64,000 nucleotides of DNA from Corynebacterium durum (GCF_030408675.1 NZ_CP047200.1:1426001-1490000); one strand, 5' to 3'; shown: positions 28,300-39,077, numbered from the stretch's first letter. Program-made: numbers and translations. Notes: generated by a model from the letters alone, not told the origin.

Positions 28300-31200
28300 C
28301 TAATAGCTCTTTTTGCGATATTTAGTCGACTTTATCTGCTCTAAGCTTGGTACCTCCCCACCCGCATATCGCTCCCAGGCGTTACTGAACAAATCAGCCG
28401 GTGGGAGCAGAGGAGGGCAGCCAGAAACCACCGATTCCGCCTTCCCTGATTCCCGAACCCACCGCACAAGGTAGTACGGTGCCTTCCACTCCTCCATGGG
28501 CAGATTCGGGGTGGCCACATCCAACCACGCTCCAGAGAGAAATACTCGCCGCCCAGATCGCGCTCGCTTGCCTTCAACCACCAACTCTCGCTGTAGAAGC
28601 TCAGCTCTAGCAGCATCCAGCTCCTTCTTTGTCCACCCGTTCCAGGTTTTCACCTTGGCATCAGTGCAATTCACCAGGCATAACAACTGCAGAAAATAGG
28701 TAGCGGCCTGCGTGCTAAGCCGCAACGTATCGACGACCGCGTCCACCACCATGGCTGCCGAAACCCGAGGATCCCACACGCAGCCGTTCACGGTGTTCGA
28801 CGAACTGGCATCAGTTATCACGGCATCGAACAGCCCTTCTTTGAGCCCACGGAAAGCATCGCCGCTAGAAATGCTGTGCGGCGGACTAGCCGGCATGACG
28901 CCCTGAAGCGGCAGCTCTGTGACATTTTCCATGTGTGCGACGCCGATGGGATACTCCGCGAGTCGCCTCAGTTGAGCGACGTAAAACTCGCCATGGGGGT
29001 TGTTGGGGTGGGCGTCGATAAGCACGTGCAACAACACTGCTGTAGCCAGTCCGTGCATGTTACTGAGCGTGCTTTCTTTCGGTAGCGGGACCATGAGTTT
29101 CCATGTAAGGGCCACCGTCGTCACAGCATCTCGGCAGCAGGTATCGACGGCGGCCAGCAGCGCGTCGTCAATGGGCACAGATGACTGAGGAAGATCGGCT
29201 GCGATTCGCTTGATTGCCTCGACATCAGAGTCAAAAGCTGCGGCCAACAATAGCTCCTGAGTCTGCGCATCGATCCTGTTCAATTGGGCAACTCCGCGTG
29301 CCACCGCAGCCTGCGACAACCCTAACGCCGAATACATACTTTTCACCCGGAGTGCATCCTCAGCCACGGCATTTTTCTGGGCTACATAATCGGTATCAAA
29401 TAAATCTCTACCGAGGTGAATGGGTTGTATACCGCCGCCGAATAGCACTATGGCCGCAGCTTCCGTTAAAGCACAGGCCCCACAGAGCGCCTGAACACAT
29501 GGTTTGACCTGCTCATACCAGGTTGCAGGATCGCCACTATTCTTGCCATACAGTTCGCACACCCGTGACGACCACGCACTGAGCTGCGGCGATGAAAGCG
29601 CAGTGCTCACGCCGTATGTTGCGGCACCTGTTGGCGCGCCTTCCACCGGAACACCTAAAACGCTCTCGGGCAGCTCAGTAGACGAAGCCTGGCAAAGAAT
29701 CCTGTGTTGACTTCCGTGCGCAGTCCAGTTGTGAGTGTGAGCAGCGGTACGCCGCAACGGCAACCCCAACGTCAACACTGGTAGAGACGTAGGCAGCCGT
29801 GTCCCAACAGCAAACTTTCCACACTGATCAGTCAACCTAAACCATTGGATTGTCGCAGCTGACCATTGTTCCGAGCCAACCCCCAACTCGCTCAGCCCCT
29901 GAAGCATCGCGGCTAGTTCGATGGGGGCTCTTGGGTGCGCGAACGGACCCGTCGCCCAGGAAATCAACGCCTTTTCTAGGCCAATCGCGCCCAGCCATTC
30001 CCATTGTTTGGGCTTAGCTTGGTTGGTTTGTTGGACTTTTCGCGGTGAGCGGTCATTCAACCCTGCTGCTAGCTGGGAAACTTCTTCGGCAGCGACAATC
30101 GACGCACCGGCAAGTGTTGTTGCTGTCGTACTTGAGTGGTCCGAGTCATCCGCGTGTTGAGCATAAATTGCGGTTGTGGGTGCACTGTCGAGTTTCGCAA
30201 TAAGCGCCTGCACCTGGGTATTAAGTGAAGCGCATCGTCGCGCCTCACGGCACGACAACGTCACCAGCTGCACAACGCTGGCACACAATTCTTGATCATC
30301 GGTGCCCAGGAACGTGGCAGCCGCTTCCATCGCTGGCGCGTTAGGACGACACAATGGCGACACGGAAGTAGATGTCGCCTTGTGAACAGTGCTTTGTTTC
30401 TTAGTTTCCTGCGCGGCGGCCTCAACAATGTTGGTCAATGGCTCAAGTTGCTGAGCTGTGGCGTGACGCAAACGCTGACTTGCAGCTGCGTCACGAAGCC
30501 GAAGGTTTCCCCACACCGACCACGGAATATCATGCATCCAATGCCTGTTCCCCCGCGCATCCAACGTTAGTGCAAGGCGGCCGTAGGAAATATCTGCGGT
30601 AATGCTTTCCTGAGCCTCCGCACGCGATGCTGCGGGAATAAGCAAGTGGGTGTGATCATCTTTGTCATGCACATCGTCCGCGATAAGCCAAGTAAGACCC
30701 GCGACATGTGCAACACCTACACATGGCTCCGCAGACCACCACACACCGCCATCTCCAGTGGTCACGGCATGCGAATCTATCGCATCATACCGATCAACCA
30801 CATCAACCGACGCGACAAGCACCTCACCATCCACGACTGGGATGGCTCTTTCATGCGAACCAGACAGCTTGTACTCTGGACCTGCGGTGGGTGCAGGAAG
30901 CAACGTAGACATGCGGTAATTCACACGCACCCGGACATTTCCATCACTGTTGAATGCGCCTCGCTTTGCGACGTCGCGTTCAACCAGCTGCGTCACTCGT
31001 CGCTGCGCACTCACCAACTGCGGCGGGATTTCCTGTTGAATATCCACCGCAGTCACAGGGGCAACACGGCGGACCACAAATGTCCGATCTGCCGAATAAC
31101 TACCCCGCCACATATTGCCCGATGCATCACAAAACACCACTCCGTCAGGAAGATCAAACGATTCTTGGTGAGGGCTAATCACACCGCTACCACAAAGGCG

Positions 31201-33318
31201 GGAAGACTGCTCTGTTCCCAACGGCACACTGACCGTACTTTTCGGAAGATCCCAATGCCAACCCCAACGAGACGTAGAAGCGGGACGCACAATAGCCGCA
31301 CTATCATCAGACCACGCCGCTAAAAGTTCATTCTGGTTATTTGCGGTAATAACGCCGAGCGATGGGGACCCATTGCGCTTAGTGCGCGTGCTCTGCGATT
31401 TTATGCTGCGCGAGTTAAGGAAATAGAATGCAGAAATAAGCCGATAGCGTTGGGCTGGAATAGTTGCTTTTCCTATTGTGTTATCACCTTCCACGGCCAC
31501 AACTTCTTTGCCGAACACTGCCACCGCGCCTGGAAAGCTTTCGCGTATCTGAACGCGCGGAACAGGATCGGTGGAATCTTCCGGTACTGCGGAATTCCAT
31601 GCAACAACATACCGCTCCAGTTCGGGCCATGCAAGCTCCGTTAATAAACCGTTTCTGAGATTAGAGGCGGCAATATCCGCGGCCGTTAACTGCGCGCACT
31701 GTGACATGTAGTGAAAAAATTGCGACAAAGTATCTGACGTATAATACGATGACGATTTTTGAGACGAAGGATGCGTGGCCAGGATGTTCTTTAGAGTATC
31801 AACGACTCGAAAAAAGCTTCTTATTAGCGTCGACAGGTGCGGAAGGAGGTAGCCATAGCGCTTGGCTATAACCATCTCACGCGCGACAAGAGCTGCAACA
31901 AACCCTAACCCGCCATGCTGGATCAAAACACTAATACGCTCACGTGATATGTCTTTAAGGGAAGTAGTAGCGATAATCTGTGCGACCAGATCCTGGCGAG
32001 ACGACAGTGTCACAATACTGCAATGCCCCGGGATTAATTTCTGGCGAGCCTCATTAGCGAAAATAACTAATGGCCTATTCCAGAAACGCCTATCGTGCAT
32101 TTGTGATGAGTGCGCGTTCTCCTTGCTGCCGTCTAAAAATTCTACGTCTGCTCCCGCCCCAAGGAGAGCATCAATAATTTCCAAAGATAGGGCTTGGGGG
32201 CACACGGTAAGGTGAAGCCCTCGGAGCGACGCGGATTTCCTAAGTAGAAACGCGGTAAAAAGCTCACTATGTATACCGTTGTCGCCGATAGCGTGCACGA
32301 TACTATTTATCCAGAAATGGCACAACTGAGTGTTGTTGTCAAGAACGTCAAATAGTCCTGACTTCTCCCCTATTCGTAGCCATTCATCCACATCAACAAA
32401 AGGGTTATAAACGCTAAACAGGTGCACAATCAGCTCGGGGTGAGTAGACCGTGTACGCGCAAGCTGACGTGCCAGAGCCTGAATGAAACCGAGAGGTGCG
32501 CGGCGCAGACTACCCGCGCCTTTAATCTCGTGCGTCAAGCGCATACCTGTGTCGGCTGGCTTTAGCCCATACATCTTCCCTACCGCTGCTAGGTCTCGTG
32601 GCAGATTGGTGTATGGGACTCCACCAGCGCGAATCCGATCGACGTTCAATTGCAGGAAATACTCAAACGCATTGTCAGTCGAATCCCAGCTATCAATGCA
32701 GCGTATGCGCTCGGCCGTAAGTTCTTTAGCTGTGACCACTCCCCTTTCAGCAAACTCCTGAAACAAGGAACGCTGACGGTTGGGATCAATATGTATGTTG
32801 TATGTGCGTTCCGACGCACGCGCACGTCCGAAGAAACGTGCCGCAAGGTGAGACTTGCCGTTATCGTCAAAGATACGAGCAAGTTCCTCCAACAAAGCGG
32901 GAACAAAATGCGGAACGGATCGCTCTAAACTAGCAGTAAGTTCCGCAAATCGGTCCTGCACTTTCCCTGGGGCGGACGCAGCAGTACGCCGCGCCCACTC
33001 AAGATCCGCCACGAGATTCAACGCATGCTGTGCATTATCCGGGTCGATGATAATGGGCCATGCCGGGAACCCGATTGCCCTGATGGGACCACATGCAACC
33101 GTTTCAATTGGCACACAGTGGTGATCAAATCCAGTGTGTAGCTGCACTTGTTTTTCCGCTGTAACCAGCGCCTGAGGCACAAGCTTGACTACTACACGCT
33201 CCGGTAGGCAATCGTGGACAGCGGATAATGCCGCAATCGGGCCGACGTTCCTTCCGCCAACCGTATTCTCAGTTGGCGGTTGAGCAAGCGCCAGCAGTGC
33301 GTTGCTTGTGATGCGCAT
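28300..33318 (-). CDS. Giant MolR/YehI-like scaffold protein B (1672 aa)
   Basis: Paralogue of the 1594- and 1498-aa giants. Same N-terminal block 'AIGFPAWPIIIDPDNAQHAL', same helical region ('ELARIFDDNGKSHLAARFFG'), beta-rich middle beginning near 'IRESFPGAVAVFGKEVVAVE', and the same C-terminal winged-helix-like block 'WNGWTKKELDAARAELLQRE' with 'LVVEGKRARSGRRVFLSGAW'. Its ATG directly abuts the TAA of the 1594-aa gene, so the two are translationally coupled. Of the three it carries the longest variable centre, including an Ala/Thr-rich segment around residues 1000-1150. Cytosolic, no enzyme motif recognised. A 13-mer copy lies at 29011-29023. Confidence 0.8.
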   Translation of the reverse strand: MRITSNALLALAQPPTENTVGGRNVGPIAALSAVHDCLPERVVVKLVPQALVTAEKQVQLHTGFDHHCVPIETVACGPIRAIGFPAWPIIIDPDNAQHALNLVADLEWARRTAASAPGKVQDRFAELTASLERSVPHFVPALLEELARIFDDNGKSHLAARFFGRARASERTYNIHIDPNRQRSLFQEFAERGVVTAKELTAERIRCIDSWDSTDNAFEYFLQLNVDRIRAGGVPYTNLPRDLAAVGKMYGLKPADTGMRLTHEIKGAGSLRRAPLGFIQALARQLARTRSTHPELIVHLFSVYNPFVDVDEWLRIGEKSGLFDVLDNNTQLCHFWINSIVHAIGDNGIHSELFTAFLLRKSASLRGLHLTVCPQALSLEIIDALLGAGADVEFLDGSKENAHSSQMHDRRFWNRPLVIFANEARQKLIPGHCSIVTLSSRQDLVAQIIATTSLKDISRERISVLIQHGGLGFVAALVAREMVIAKRYGYLLPHLSTLIRSFFRVVDTLKNILATHPSSQKSSSYYTSDTLSQFFHYMSQCAQLTAADIAASNLRNGLLTELAWPELERYVVAWNSAVPEDSTDPVPRVQIRESFPGAVAVFGKEVVAVEGDNTIGKATIPAQRYRLISAFYFLNSRSIKSQSTRTKRNGSPSLGVITANNQNELLAAWSDDSAAIVRPASTSRWGWHWDLPKSTVSVPLGTEQSSRLCGSGVISPHQESFDLPDGVVFCDASGNMWRGSYSADRTFVVRRVAPVTAVDIQQEIPPQLVSAQRRVTQLVERDVAKRGAFNSDGNVRVRVNYRMSTLLPAPTAGPEYKLSGSHERAIPVVDGEVLVASVDVVDRYDAIDSHAVTTGDGGVWWSAEPCVGVAHVAGLTWLIADDVHDKDDHTHLLIPAASRAEAQESITADISYGRLALTLDARGNRHWMHDIPWSVWGNLRLRDAAASQRLRHATAQQLEPLTNIVEAAAQETKKQSTVHKATSTSVSPLCRPNAPAMEAAATFLGTDDQELCASVVQLVTLSCREARRCASLNTQVQALIAKLDSAPTTAIYAQHADDSDHSSTTATTLAGASIVAAEEVSQLAAGLNDRSPRKVQQTNQAKPKQWEWLGAIGLEKALISWATGPFAHPRAPIELAAMLQGLSELGVGSEQWSAATIQWFRLTDQCGKFAVGTRLPTSLPVLTLGLPLRRTAAHTHNWTAHGSQHRILCQASSTELPESVLGVPVEGAPTGAATYGVSTALSSPQLSAWSSRVCELYGKNSGDPATWYEQVKPCVQALCGACALTEAAAIVLFGGGIQPIHLGRDLFDTDYVAQKNAVAEDALRVKSMYSALGLSQAAVARGVAQLNRIDAQTQELLLAAAFDSDVEAIKRIAADLPQSSVPIDDALLAAVDTCCRDAVTTVALTWKLMVPLPKESTLSNMHGLATAVLLHVLIDAHPNNPHGEFYVAQLRRLAEYPIGVAHMENVTELPLQGVMPASPPHSISSGDAFRGLKEGLFDAVITDASSSNTVNGCVWDPRVSAAMVVDAVVDTLRLSTQAATYFLQLLCLVNCTDAKVKTWNGWTKKELDAARAELLQRELVVEGKRARSGRRVFLSGAWLDVATPNLPMEEWKAPYYLVRWVRESGKAESVVSGCPPLLPPADLFSNAWERYAGGEVPSLEQIKSTKYRKKSY

Positions 33319-36300
33319 TTAGCGCCCGCGTTTCCGATATTTTTTGGTTGTAAGTTCCTCCATCTTCGGTACGTCGCCGCTGGCGTAGCGTTCCCATGCT
33401 GCAGCAAAAAGCTCATCAATGGGAAGAATCGGCGGGCACCATGGAACGACTGAGAAAGCTTTGCCGTCGAACCGGACTGCGTAGTACACAGCCTTCCACG
33501 CTTCCATGGCTGGATTCGGTGCGGATGCCTCCCACCATGTTCCAGGCAGAAATACACTACGACCTGTGCGGGCACGCTTCGCTTCAATGACAAGGCCACG
33601 TTCAACCAATTCGGCGCGCGCTGCGTCCAGATCTTTCTTCTTCCACCCGTTCCATGACTTCACTTTCGCATCAGAACAGTCAACAAGACACAGAATCTGC
33701 AGGAAATAAGCCGCCGAAGCCTCACTAATCCCCAGCTTGTCGACGACCGCACTTACCACCTCAGGCACGGACGCCTGCGGGTTGCACATGGTGCCGTTGA
33801 TGGTGAGTTTACGCCGCAAACCGGCAATAACCGGATTGAAAAGGCCTTCCTTCAAAGCTCGGACAGCATCGCCGTTATCATTATTGCTTTGCCAGTAGTA
33901 GCCCTCATAATCTGTGTCCACTATTGTTCCTTGCAGTGGCAACGTGGTTAGATTTTCGTGGGTAAGCATCTCACTATCAACGGTCTTAAGCCGCTCCAAC
34001 TGGTCGGCGTAAAATTCCCGTAGTGGATCGTTGGCATCTGCATAGGTTGCCCAGTGCAACAATGTACCCGCAATACGTCCGTAGCCGTATCCACCTTTGA
34101 GCTGCAGCCGCTGTTGCAGCGGATTTGCAGCCTTCCAGATGGCGGCAACCTTGTTTTCGTAATACGAGTTACCCCATCCAAGAAGATAATCAAACTGAGC
34201 GTCATCAAACATGATCTTCGTGGAAGGTAGTTGCTCTGCAATGGCAATTACGGCATCCATATTTTTATCAGATACAGCCACAAGCAGCAGCTCAAGCAGT
34301 TCGCCATCCACGGCATCCAATTGCTCAACCGCAGTGTCAAGATTCTTCAGCGAAATTTTCAGCTTCTTACGTATTGCAGCGGATCGCTCTTTGTCCTGTT
34401 CGTATGCGATTGAATTTTGTGTGTAGTCAGTAAACAGTATTGGTGCTTTTCCTAGGCCAGGGTGATAACCGCCAGCCAACAACACCAACACTGCGCGTTC
34501 AGTGAGTACACAACGGGAAGCAACCGCCGTGATATATGAAGCAACAGATTCTTTCCATGCCTCAATATCTATCTCTGAATCCTCGCTGCTGAGTAAACTA
34601 ATATACTTCTGCATTTCGGCTTGGCTGAGTGTTGTTGACAGGCCAAACTCCTTACCACGGACAGCAGTACCTGTCATTGCAACATCATGGATAGCGTCAG
34701 GGATTTCGCCCTCAATGAGCAGCTTCTTTTCAGAATGACTGCGGTTAAGCATAATAGCGCGTGGCGCATCGTCGGCGTCGGAAAGTTTAAATGACAGTCC
34801 GATATGCGATTTGCCGTAGTGTCGAGCCAATGTCTCCCATTTCACACTGGCCTGATTCCATGCGGGTGAACAGATTCCTGCATCAAGCAACACCGAGAAC
34901 ATCTCAGCGAGATGTAGTTTGACTAGCGGATGCGCGAGCGGGCCTTGTGCCCAGATAGCAAAAGATTTTCCTATACCAACAACAGGTAACCATCGCCATT
35001 GTGTCGACCGTGTACCAGGTTTTTTGTGCACAATATCTGCCAATTGCCGCGCTTCCTTCGCTGCCAATGTGGTCAACCTCGGCCGGCTTTCAACTTTCTC
35101 AGTGTGCTCAACATGGGTTGAGGATGTGCCGTCTAGTGGCTGTGTTGTTTCTGACGCGGCAGCAGATTCTTCTTCACGTTTCCTGCGAGCAATACGCAGC
35201 GTGAGCTTCTTGTTAAGCCGCTCCACACGGAGGTTGTGCTTAGCCACCTGTAACGCAAGTTGCACCATGCTGGCACACAAATCGTAATGCTGGGCTGGAT
35301 CCTCAATACCCAAAATTGATGCCGCCATCTTCATGGCTGCAGAATCAGGGCGGCAGTCTTCGCTGATGGGATCATAGGTGCCTACATGTTTCACGTCGGA
35401 TACTTTGCGGTCCGCCGAAGCAACTGGCTTCACCTGGCGCACGCCAACCAAAGTGTCAAGCAGCATCTTTGCTTGTCCTGGTGTTACCGCCCGGAGCCTG
35501 GCACTTGCCTCAGCATCACGCACCCGGAGGTTCACCCACGCGGTCCACGGAAGCCTGTGCAACCAGTGGACTTCACCGCGATCGTTGCGTGTTGCGGCGA
35601 GTACACCAGAACCATCTCGAAAGTCGGGGCAATGCAATTCACCCTCTGGTGAATGAAGCCACGTTATGCCATTAGCTTGGATAACACCGTTAATAGGCAC
35701 ATCGCTTCCATAGTGGTTGCCGTCGCCTGTGGCAATAAAGTAGTGCATTTCACGCTTAGTATCAGTACCTGCTGCGCACACAAAGTTTCCGTCATGCATC
35801 GGGATAACAGCATCACGAGGATCTATCCCTGCAGGTAGCGCCAACAACGTTGATCTATCAAAGTCTGGAGTTGCTGATGCAGAAACGTCCGCGACCACAT
35901 CAATCAGTGGCTGAGGCAGCCCAGGGCCAATGACATTACCTGTCGCTGAGTCAACGACAAATCCCTTATGAGCATTGTTGTCGTGTGCGCGGCGCATGTA
36001 ATACGAGTAGTGATACTGATTTTCATCATCTTTCAGCAACCACGCCTGCCCGCTGGATGTAGTGAACACACGGCCTTCGTTGTTGGCTGTAAGACACTGG
36101 TCACCAACATGAACCATACCCGATGGGCATAACCGCCCGTCATTGAGCGGAACACTTGATGTGGAATCACCAGCAGAGTCTCCCCGCCACCAGTAATCAT
36201 TCTGCGTTTTGCATTGAACAACATCCCCGTCCACCCATTGCGCAAAATTAGAGTAATGGTGCTGAGCGGTCACAAAGATACTGTGATCCGCTCCTAGATA

Positions 36301-38103
36301 GCCGGCGCTAGTAATGGTTCTAGGCTTCAATATTTTTCCCTCACGAAGAGTCTTATCACCTTCAATGGCCACGACTCTTCTACCCCAAATTGCCACTACC
36401 CCCGGGAAGCTTTCTTTGAGTTGGACTTTAGTTGAGTGCATCCCTTTCGGCGCAACTGCGCTCAACCAACCACTAACATGTCGTTCCAGCTCTGGCCACG
36501 CTAATTCTGTAAGTAACCCTGCACGAAGGTTTTCTGCCAAAACATCCTCAGGAGCGAAATCGACGGCAGCTTTTACCATTTCCAAGAGGTCGCAGGGTAG
36601 CTTCAACGACTGAATAGAGTTAATACTCTGTGTCAGTTTTTCCACCGCTGGAAATAGCTTATTGGATGTTCCGGATTGCCCAGTAAAAGAACCGATATTT
36701 TTCCGAATCATATAGTGCACGATGTTTTCATATCCATACTTAACAAAAGGATGGGCGATATTTTTGAGAAAATCTACCAGATCCCAACCTTGCAGAAGCT
36801 GTTCGCACAGTTCATCATTAGAAAATGCTGCCGTGAGGGAGGGCAGCTGCTTGATGCCGTTATGCCCGCTTCTGTTAATTTGTTGCCGCAATTTCCAGAG
36901 GTGCGGAAGTTTTTCTTCTCTGGATGCATTTCTCAGGTTCCAACTCACCCCAGCTTGTACCAAGCAGTCAAAGATTTCCAGATTAATTTTTTCAATCTGG
37001 ACGGTCATTGTTGTACCCTTGAGAGCATTGCTATGTGCCAGGATGAACTCGCTGAATACCTCGCTATTATCGCCGATCCCCCGAAGATTATTGAGGGTAT
37101 CCTCCACCCATCGCACAAGACGCTCGGGGTTATTCTCAAGATAGTCAAACAATCCTGAGGTCCTGGCCGCAGTGGCCCACTCATCCAACGAAAGTTCATC
37201 GCTTTTTTGACTAAACAACGTGTTCAAAATTACCGGGTTTTCTTTCACTGCAGGTGCAATGTGTTTGCTCACAGTAGAGAAGAATTTTGCGGGAGCACGC
37301 CGCAGCCCGGACGCGCCGTCAACCTCATTGATGAGTTCCACGCAGACATCGCTCGCAGACATTCCCGCAGCTTTACCCAATTTCACCAAATCACGCACCA
37401 TCATGGCGTAAGGTGCTCCACCTGCTTTGATGCGAACAATGTTGAGATCAAGGAAGTACCGGTAGGCGTGTGCGGGGTCGTCGGCACGCTTGATGCATGC
37501 AGTTGCTTCTTCGCTTAACTCTTTGGCAGCGATGGTACCGCGTTGCGAAAACTCCATGAAGACTGCTTGATGCCGCTGTGGGTCAACAGGCAAACCATAA
37601 GTTCGTTCAGCTTCCCTTGCTTTGCCGAAGAAACGGCTGGCGTATTTAGCATTGCCCACTGAATCGAAAATGCGAGCAAGTTCTTCGTAGAGGGTAGGCA
37701 GAAAATGCGGGGCGGCATTGGCAAGCCCTGTAGCAAGTTCCGTAAAACGGTCAGCAACTTTGCCTGGCGATCCTTGTGCCATGCGTTTGGCCCATTCCAC
37801 ATCCGCAACCAGGTTTAATGCGTGCCTAGCGTTTGGTGGATCTTGGAGGATTGGCCATGCTGGGAAGCCAACTGCTCGGGTCAATGCTGCACCAACCGGC
37901 TCGGCTGCACCTGGCTCCAGACCCAAGAACTCCTGTATGAGTTTTTCTGCCTGGGTAAGCTGCTCTGCAATGAGCTTTACCACCGTGCGATTGCCCAAAA
38001 GTTGTGCGCTTTTCGCCATGGTTGCCACCATGGTCATGTCGTTTACCCCGGCTGCCGAAACTGGAACAATGCCACCTTGACGAACCACATCACTTGTTTT
38101 CAT
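33319..38103 (-). CDS. Giant MolR/YehI-like scaffold protein A (1594 aa)
   Basis: Paralogue of the other two giants, and closest to the 1672-aa one by eye. Landmarks: 'AVGFPAWPILQDPPNARHAL', 'HFLPTLYEELARIFDSVGNA', 'ASRFFGKAREAERTYGLPVD', 'LKESFPGVVAIWGRRVVAIE', and C-terminal 'WNGWKKKDLDAARAELVERG' with 'LVIEAKRARTGRSVFLPGTW', ending KYRKRGR. A basic region ('RLNKKLTLRIARRKREEESA') falls near residue 990. It lies 44 bases after the first DUF4132-like gene, repeating the DUF4132-then-giant order seen at 28033/27101. Confidence 0.8.
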   Translation of the reverse strand: MKTSDVVRQGGIVPVSAAGVNDMTMVATMAKSAQLLGNRTVVKLIAEQLTQAEKLIQEFLGLEPGAAEPVGAALTRAVGFPAWPILQDPPNARHALNLVADVEWAKRMAQGSPGKVADRFTELATGLANAAPHFLPTLYEELARIFDSVGNAKYASRFFGKAREAERTYGLPVDPQRHQAVFMEFSQRGTIAAKELSEEATACIKRADDPAHAYRYFLDLNIVRIKAGGAPYAMMVRDLVKLGKAAGMSASDVCVELINEVDGASGLRRAPAKFFSTVSKHIAPAVKENPVILNTLFSQKSDELSLDEWATAARTSGLFDYLENNPERLVRWVEDTLNNLRGIGDNSEVFSEFILAHSNALKGTTMTVQIEKINLEIFDCLVQAGVSWNLRNASREEKLPHLWKLRQQINRSGHNGIKQLPSLTAAFSNDELCEQLLQGWDLVDFLKNIAHPFVKYGYENIVHYMIRKNIGSFTGQSGTSNKLFPAVEKLTQSINSIQSLKLPCDLLEMVKAAVDFAPEDVLAENLRAGLLTELAWPELERHVSGWLSAVAPKGMHSTKVQLKESFPGVVAIWGRRVVAIEGDKTLREGKILKPRTITSAGYLGADHSIFVTAQHHYSNFAQWVDGDVVQCKTQNDYWWRGDSAGDSTSSVPLNDGRLCPSGMVHVGDQCLTANNEGRVFTTSSGQAWLLKDDENQYHYSYYMRRAHDNNAHKGFVVDSATGNVIGPGLPQPLIDVVADVSASATPDFDRSTLLALPAGIDPRDAVIPMHDGNFVCAAGTDTKREMHYFIATGDGNHYGSDVPINGVIQANGITWLHSPEGELHCPDFRDGSGVLAATRNDRGEVHWLHRLPWTAWVNLRVRDAEASARLRAVTPGQAKMLLDTLVGVRQVKPVASADRKVSDVKHVGTYDPISEDCRPDSAAMKMAASILGIEDPAQHYDLCASMVQLALQVAKHNLRVERLNKKLTLRIARRKREEESAAASETTQPLDGTSSTHVEHTEKVESRPRLTTLAAKEARQLADIVHKKPGTRSTQWRWLPVVGIGKSFAIWAQGPLAHPLVKLHLAEMFSVLLDAGICSPAWNQASVKWETLARHYGKSHIGLSFKLSDADDAPRAIMLNRSHSEKKLLIEGEIPDAIHDVAMTGTAVRGKEFGLSTTLSQAEMQKYISLLSSEDSEIDIEAWKESVASYITAVASRCVLTERAVLVLLAGGYHPGLGKAPILFTDYTQNSIAYEQDKERSAAIRKKLKISLKNLDTAVEQLDAVDGELLELLLVAVSDKNMDAVIAIAEQLPSTKIMFDDAQFDYLLGWGNSYYENKVAAIWKAANPLQQRLQLKGGYGYGRIAGTLLHWATYADANDPLREFYADQLERLKTVDSEMLTHENLTTLPLQGTIVDTDYEGYYWQSNNDNGDAVRALKEGLFNPVIAGLRRKLTINGTMCNPQASVPEVVSAVVDKLGISEASAAYFLQILCLVDCSDAKVKSWNGWKKKDLDAARAELVERGLVIEAKRARTGRSVFLPGTWWEASAPNPAMEAWKAVYYAVRFDGKAFSVVPWCPPILPIDELFAAAWERYASGDVPKMEELTTKKYRKRGR

Positions 38104-38147
38104 GCTTTATTCCGATCACATCACACACCACATGGGTGCGTATTATT

Positions 38148-39053
38148 TCAGTCTTGTTTTTCCTGTAATGTGCGGCCTGCGTACACAAACTCGCACATAC
38201 GTATTCCTTCTGACCACGCGATTGGGCCAACATCGTTCAGTGCAATGTCATGGCCGTCGCGGCTGAAAGTCAGCCGATACAGCACTGCTTCATCGAGGGG
38301 ATCCCACGCGTCCACATCAAGCATGGCTACTGTTTCAATTCCGTCTTCCATCACTGTCAAAGACACAGTGTTGAGCGTGGCGGCAAACCCGCCGCCTCGG
38401 CTGCGCCCCACAAGACGGGAGGCTAAGGAATAAGTGGCGCCCTCGTATTTATGCACTGCTGCGTACAGGCCGTCATCGTCGCTGGGTTTAATGTAGAGAT
38501 CGCGGAAGAGCTGATCCAATCCTTGGTTCACCCCGAGTTCCACGGCAAATTCGCGCCAATCATCAACATCGTCCATCACCGCTGGATGCGGAATGGTGAT
38601 CACAGTTTCTTGCGAATACGGAATATCAACGGTTTCTCCATCAAGGTCAACCAACTGCAGTCCATGTTCTTTTGATGCAGCGCGCAGCAATCCGACAGTT
38701 CCATCGTCTGTGGATATAACAAGATCGTTAAGGTAGTACCGCCACGCAGGATCAATCCACACTGCAGCGATAACAGTGACAGGTACAGGGAGCCCTTTCA
38801 AAAACCACTCCCGTACCGTGTCAGCACACTGAACATCGTGCTGGTGCAGGTAGGACCGCAATGATTCGAGTTTTTCGTATGTCTCAGTTTTCTTTGCTTT
38901 CGGAGGTACGGTTTTTAACACGCGCCCTTTGGCGTTGCGGGCAATGATGGTGTCTCCGTTAATGCGGAAGCTGTAGTCACCGCCATCTACCCAGTGTTCT
39001 TCAACCTGCTCCTCCGCAGTTGTGCTACCTGATGGCGAGTCGTGTGTACTCAT
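38148..39053 (-). CDS. Free-standing DUF4132-like protein A (301 aa)
   Basis: Paralogue of the 298-aa protein at 27137-28033; shared blocks include 'GDTIIARNAKGRVLKTVPPK', 'VTVIAAVWIDPAWRYYLNDL', 'IPHPAVMDDVDDWREFAVEL', 'YSLASRLVGRSRGGGFAATL' and the end 'LNDVGPIAWSEGIRMCEFVY'. These follow the order of a DUF4132 domain. Cytosolic, no catalytic signature recognised. Located between the SWIM gene (25 bases upstream) and giant A, within the MoxR-VWA-SWIM operon. Confidence 0.75.
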   Translation of the reverse strand: MSTHDSPSGSTTAEEQVEEHWVDGGDYSFRINGDTIIARNAKGRVLKTVPPKAKKTETYEKLESLRSYLHQHDVQCADTVREWFLKGLPVPVTVIAAVWIDPAWRYYLNDLVISTDDGTVGLLRAASKEHGLQLVDLDGETVDIPYSQETVITIPHPAVMDDVDDWREFAVELGVNQGLDQLFRDLYIKPSDDDGLYAAVHKYEGATYSLASRLVGRSRGGGFAATLNTVSLTVMEDGIETVAMLDVDAWDPLDEAVLYRLTFSRDGHDIALNDVGPIAWSEGIRMCEFVYAGRTLQEKQD

Positions 39054-39077
39054 AATTGTGTCTCCAATGCTGGCGTG

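Noticed and set aside
30646..31323. 225-codon plus-strand frame inside the 1672-aa giant gene
   Set aside because: Arg/His/Thr-rich shadow translation with no motif; the minus-strand frame is conserved between three paralogues.
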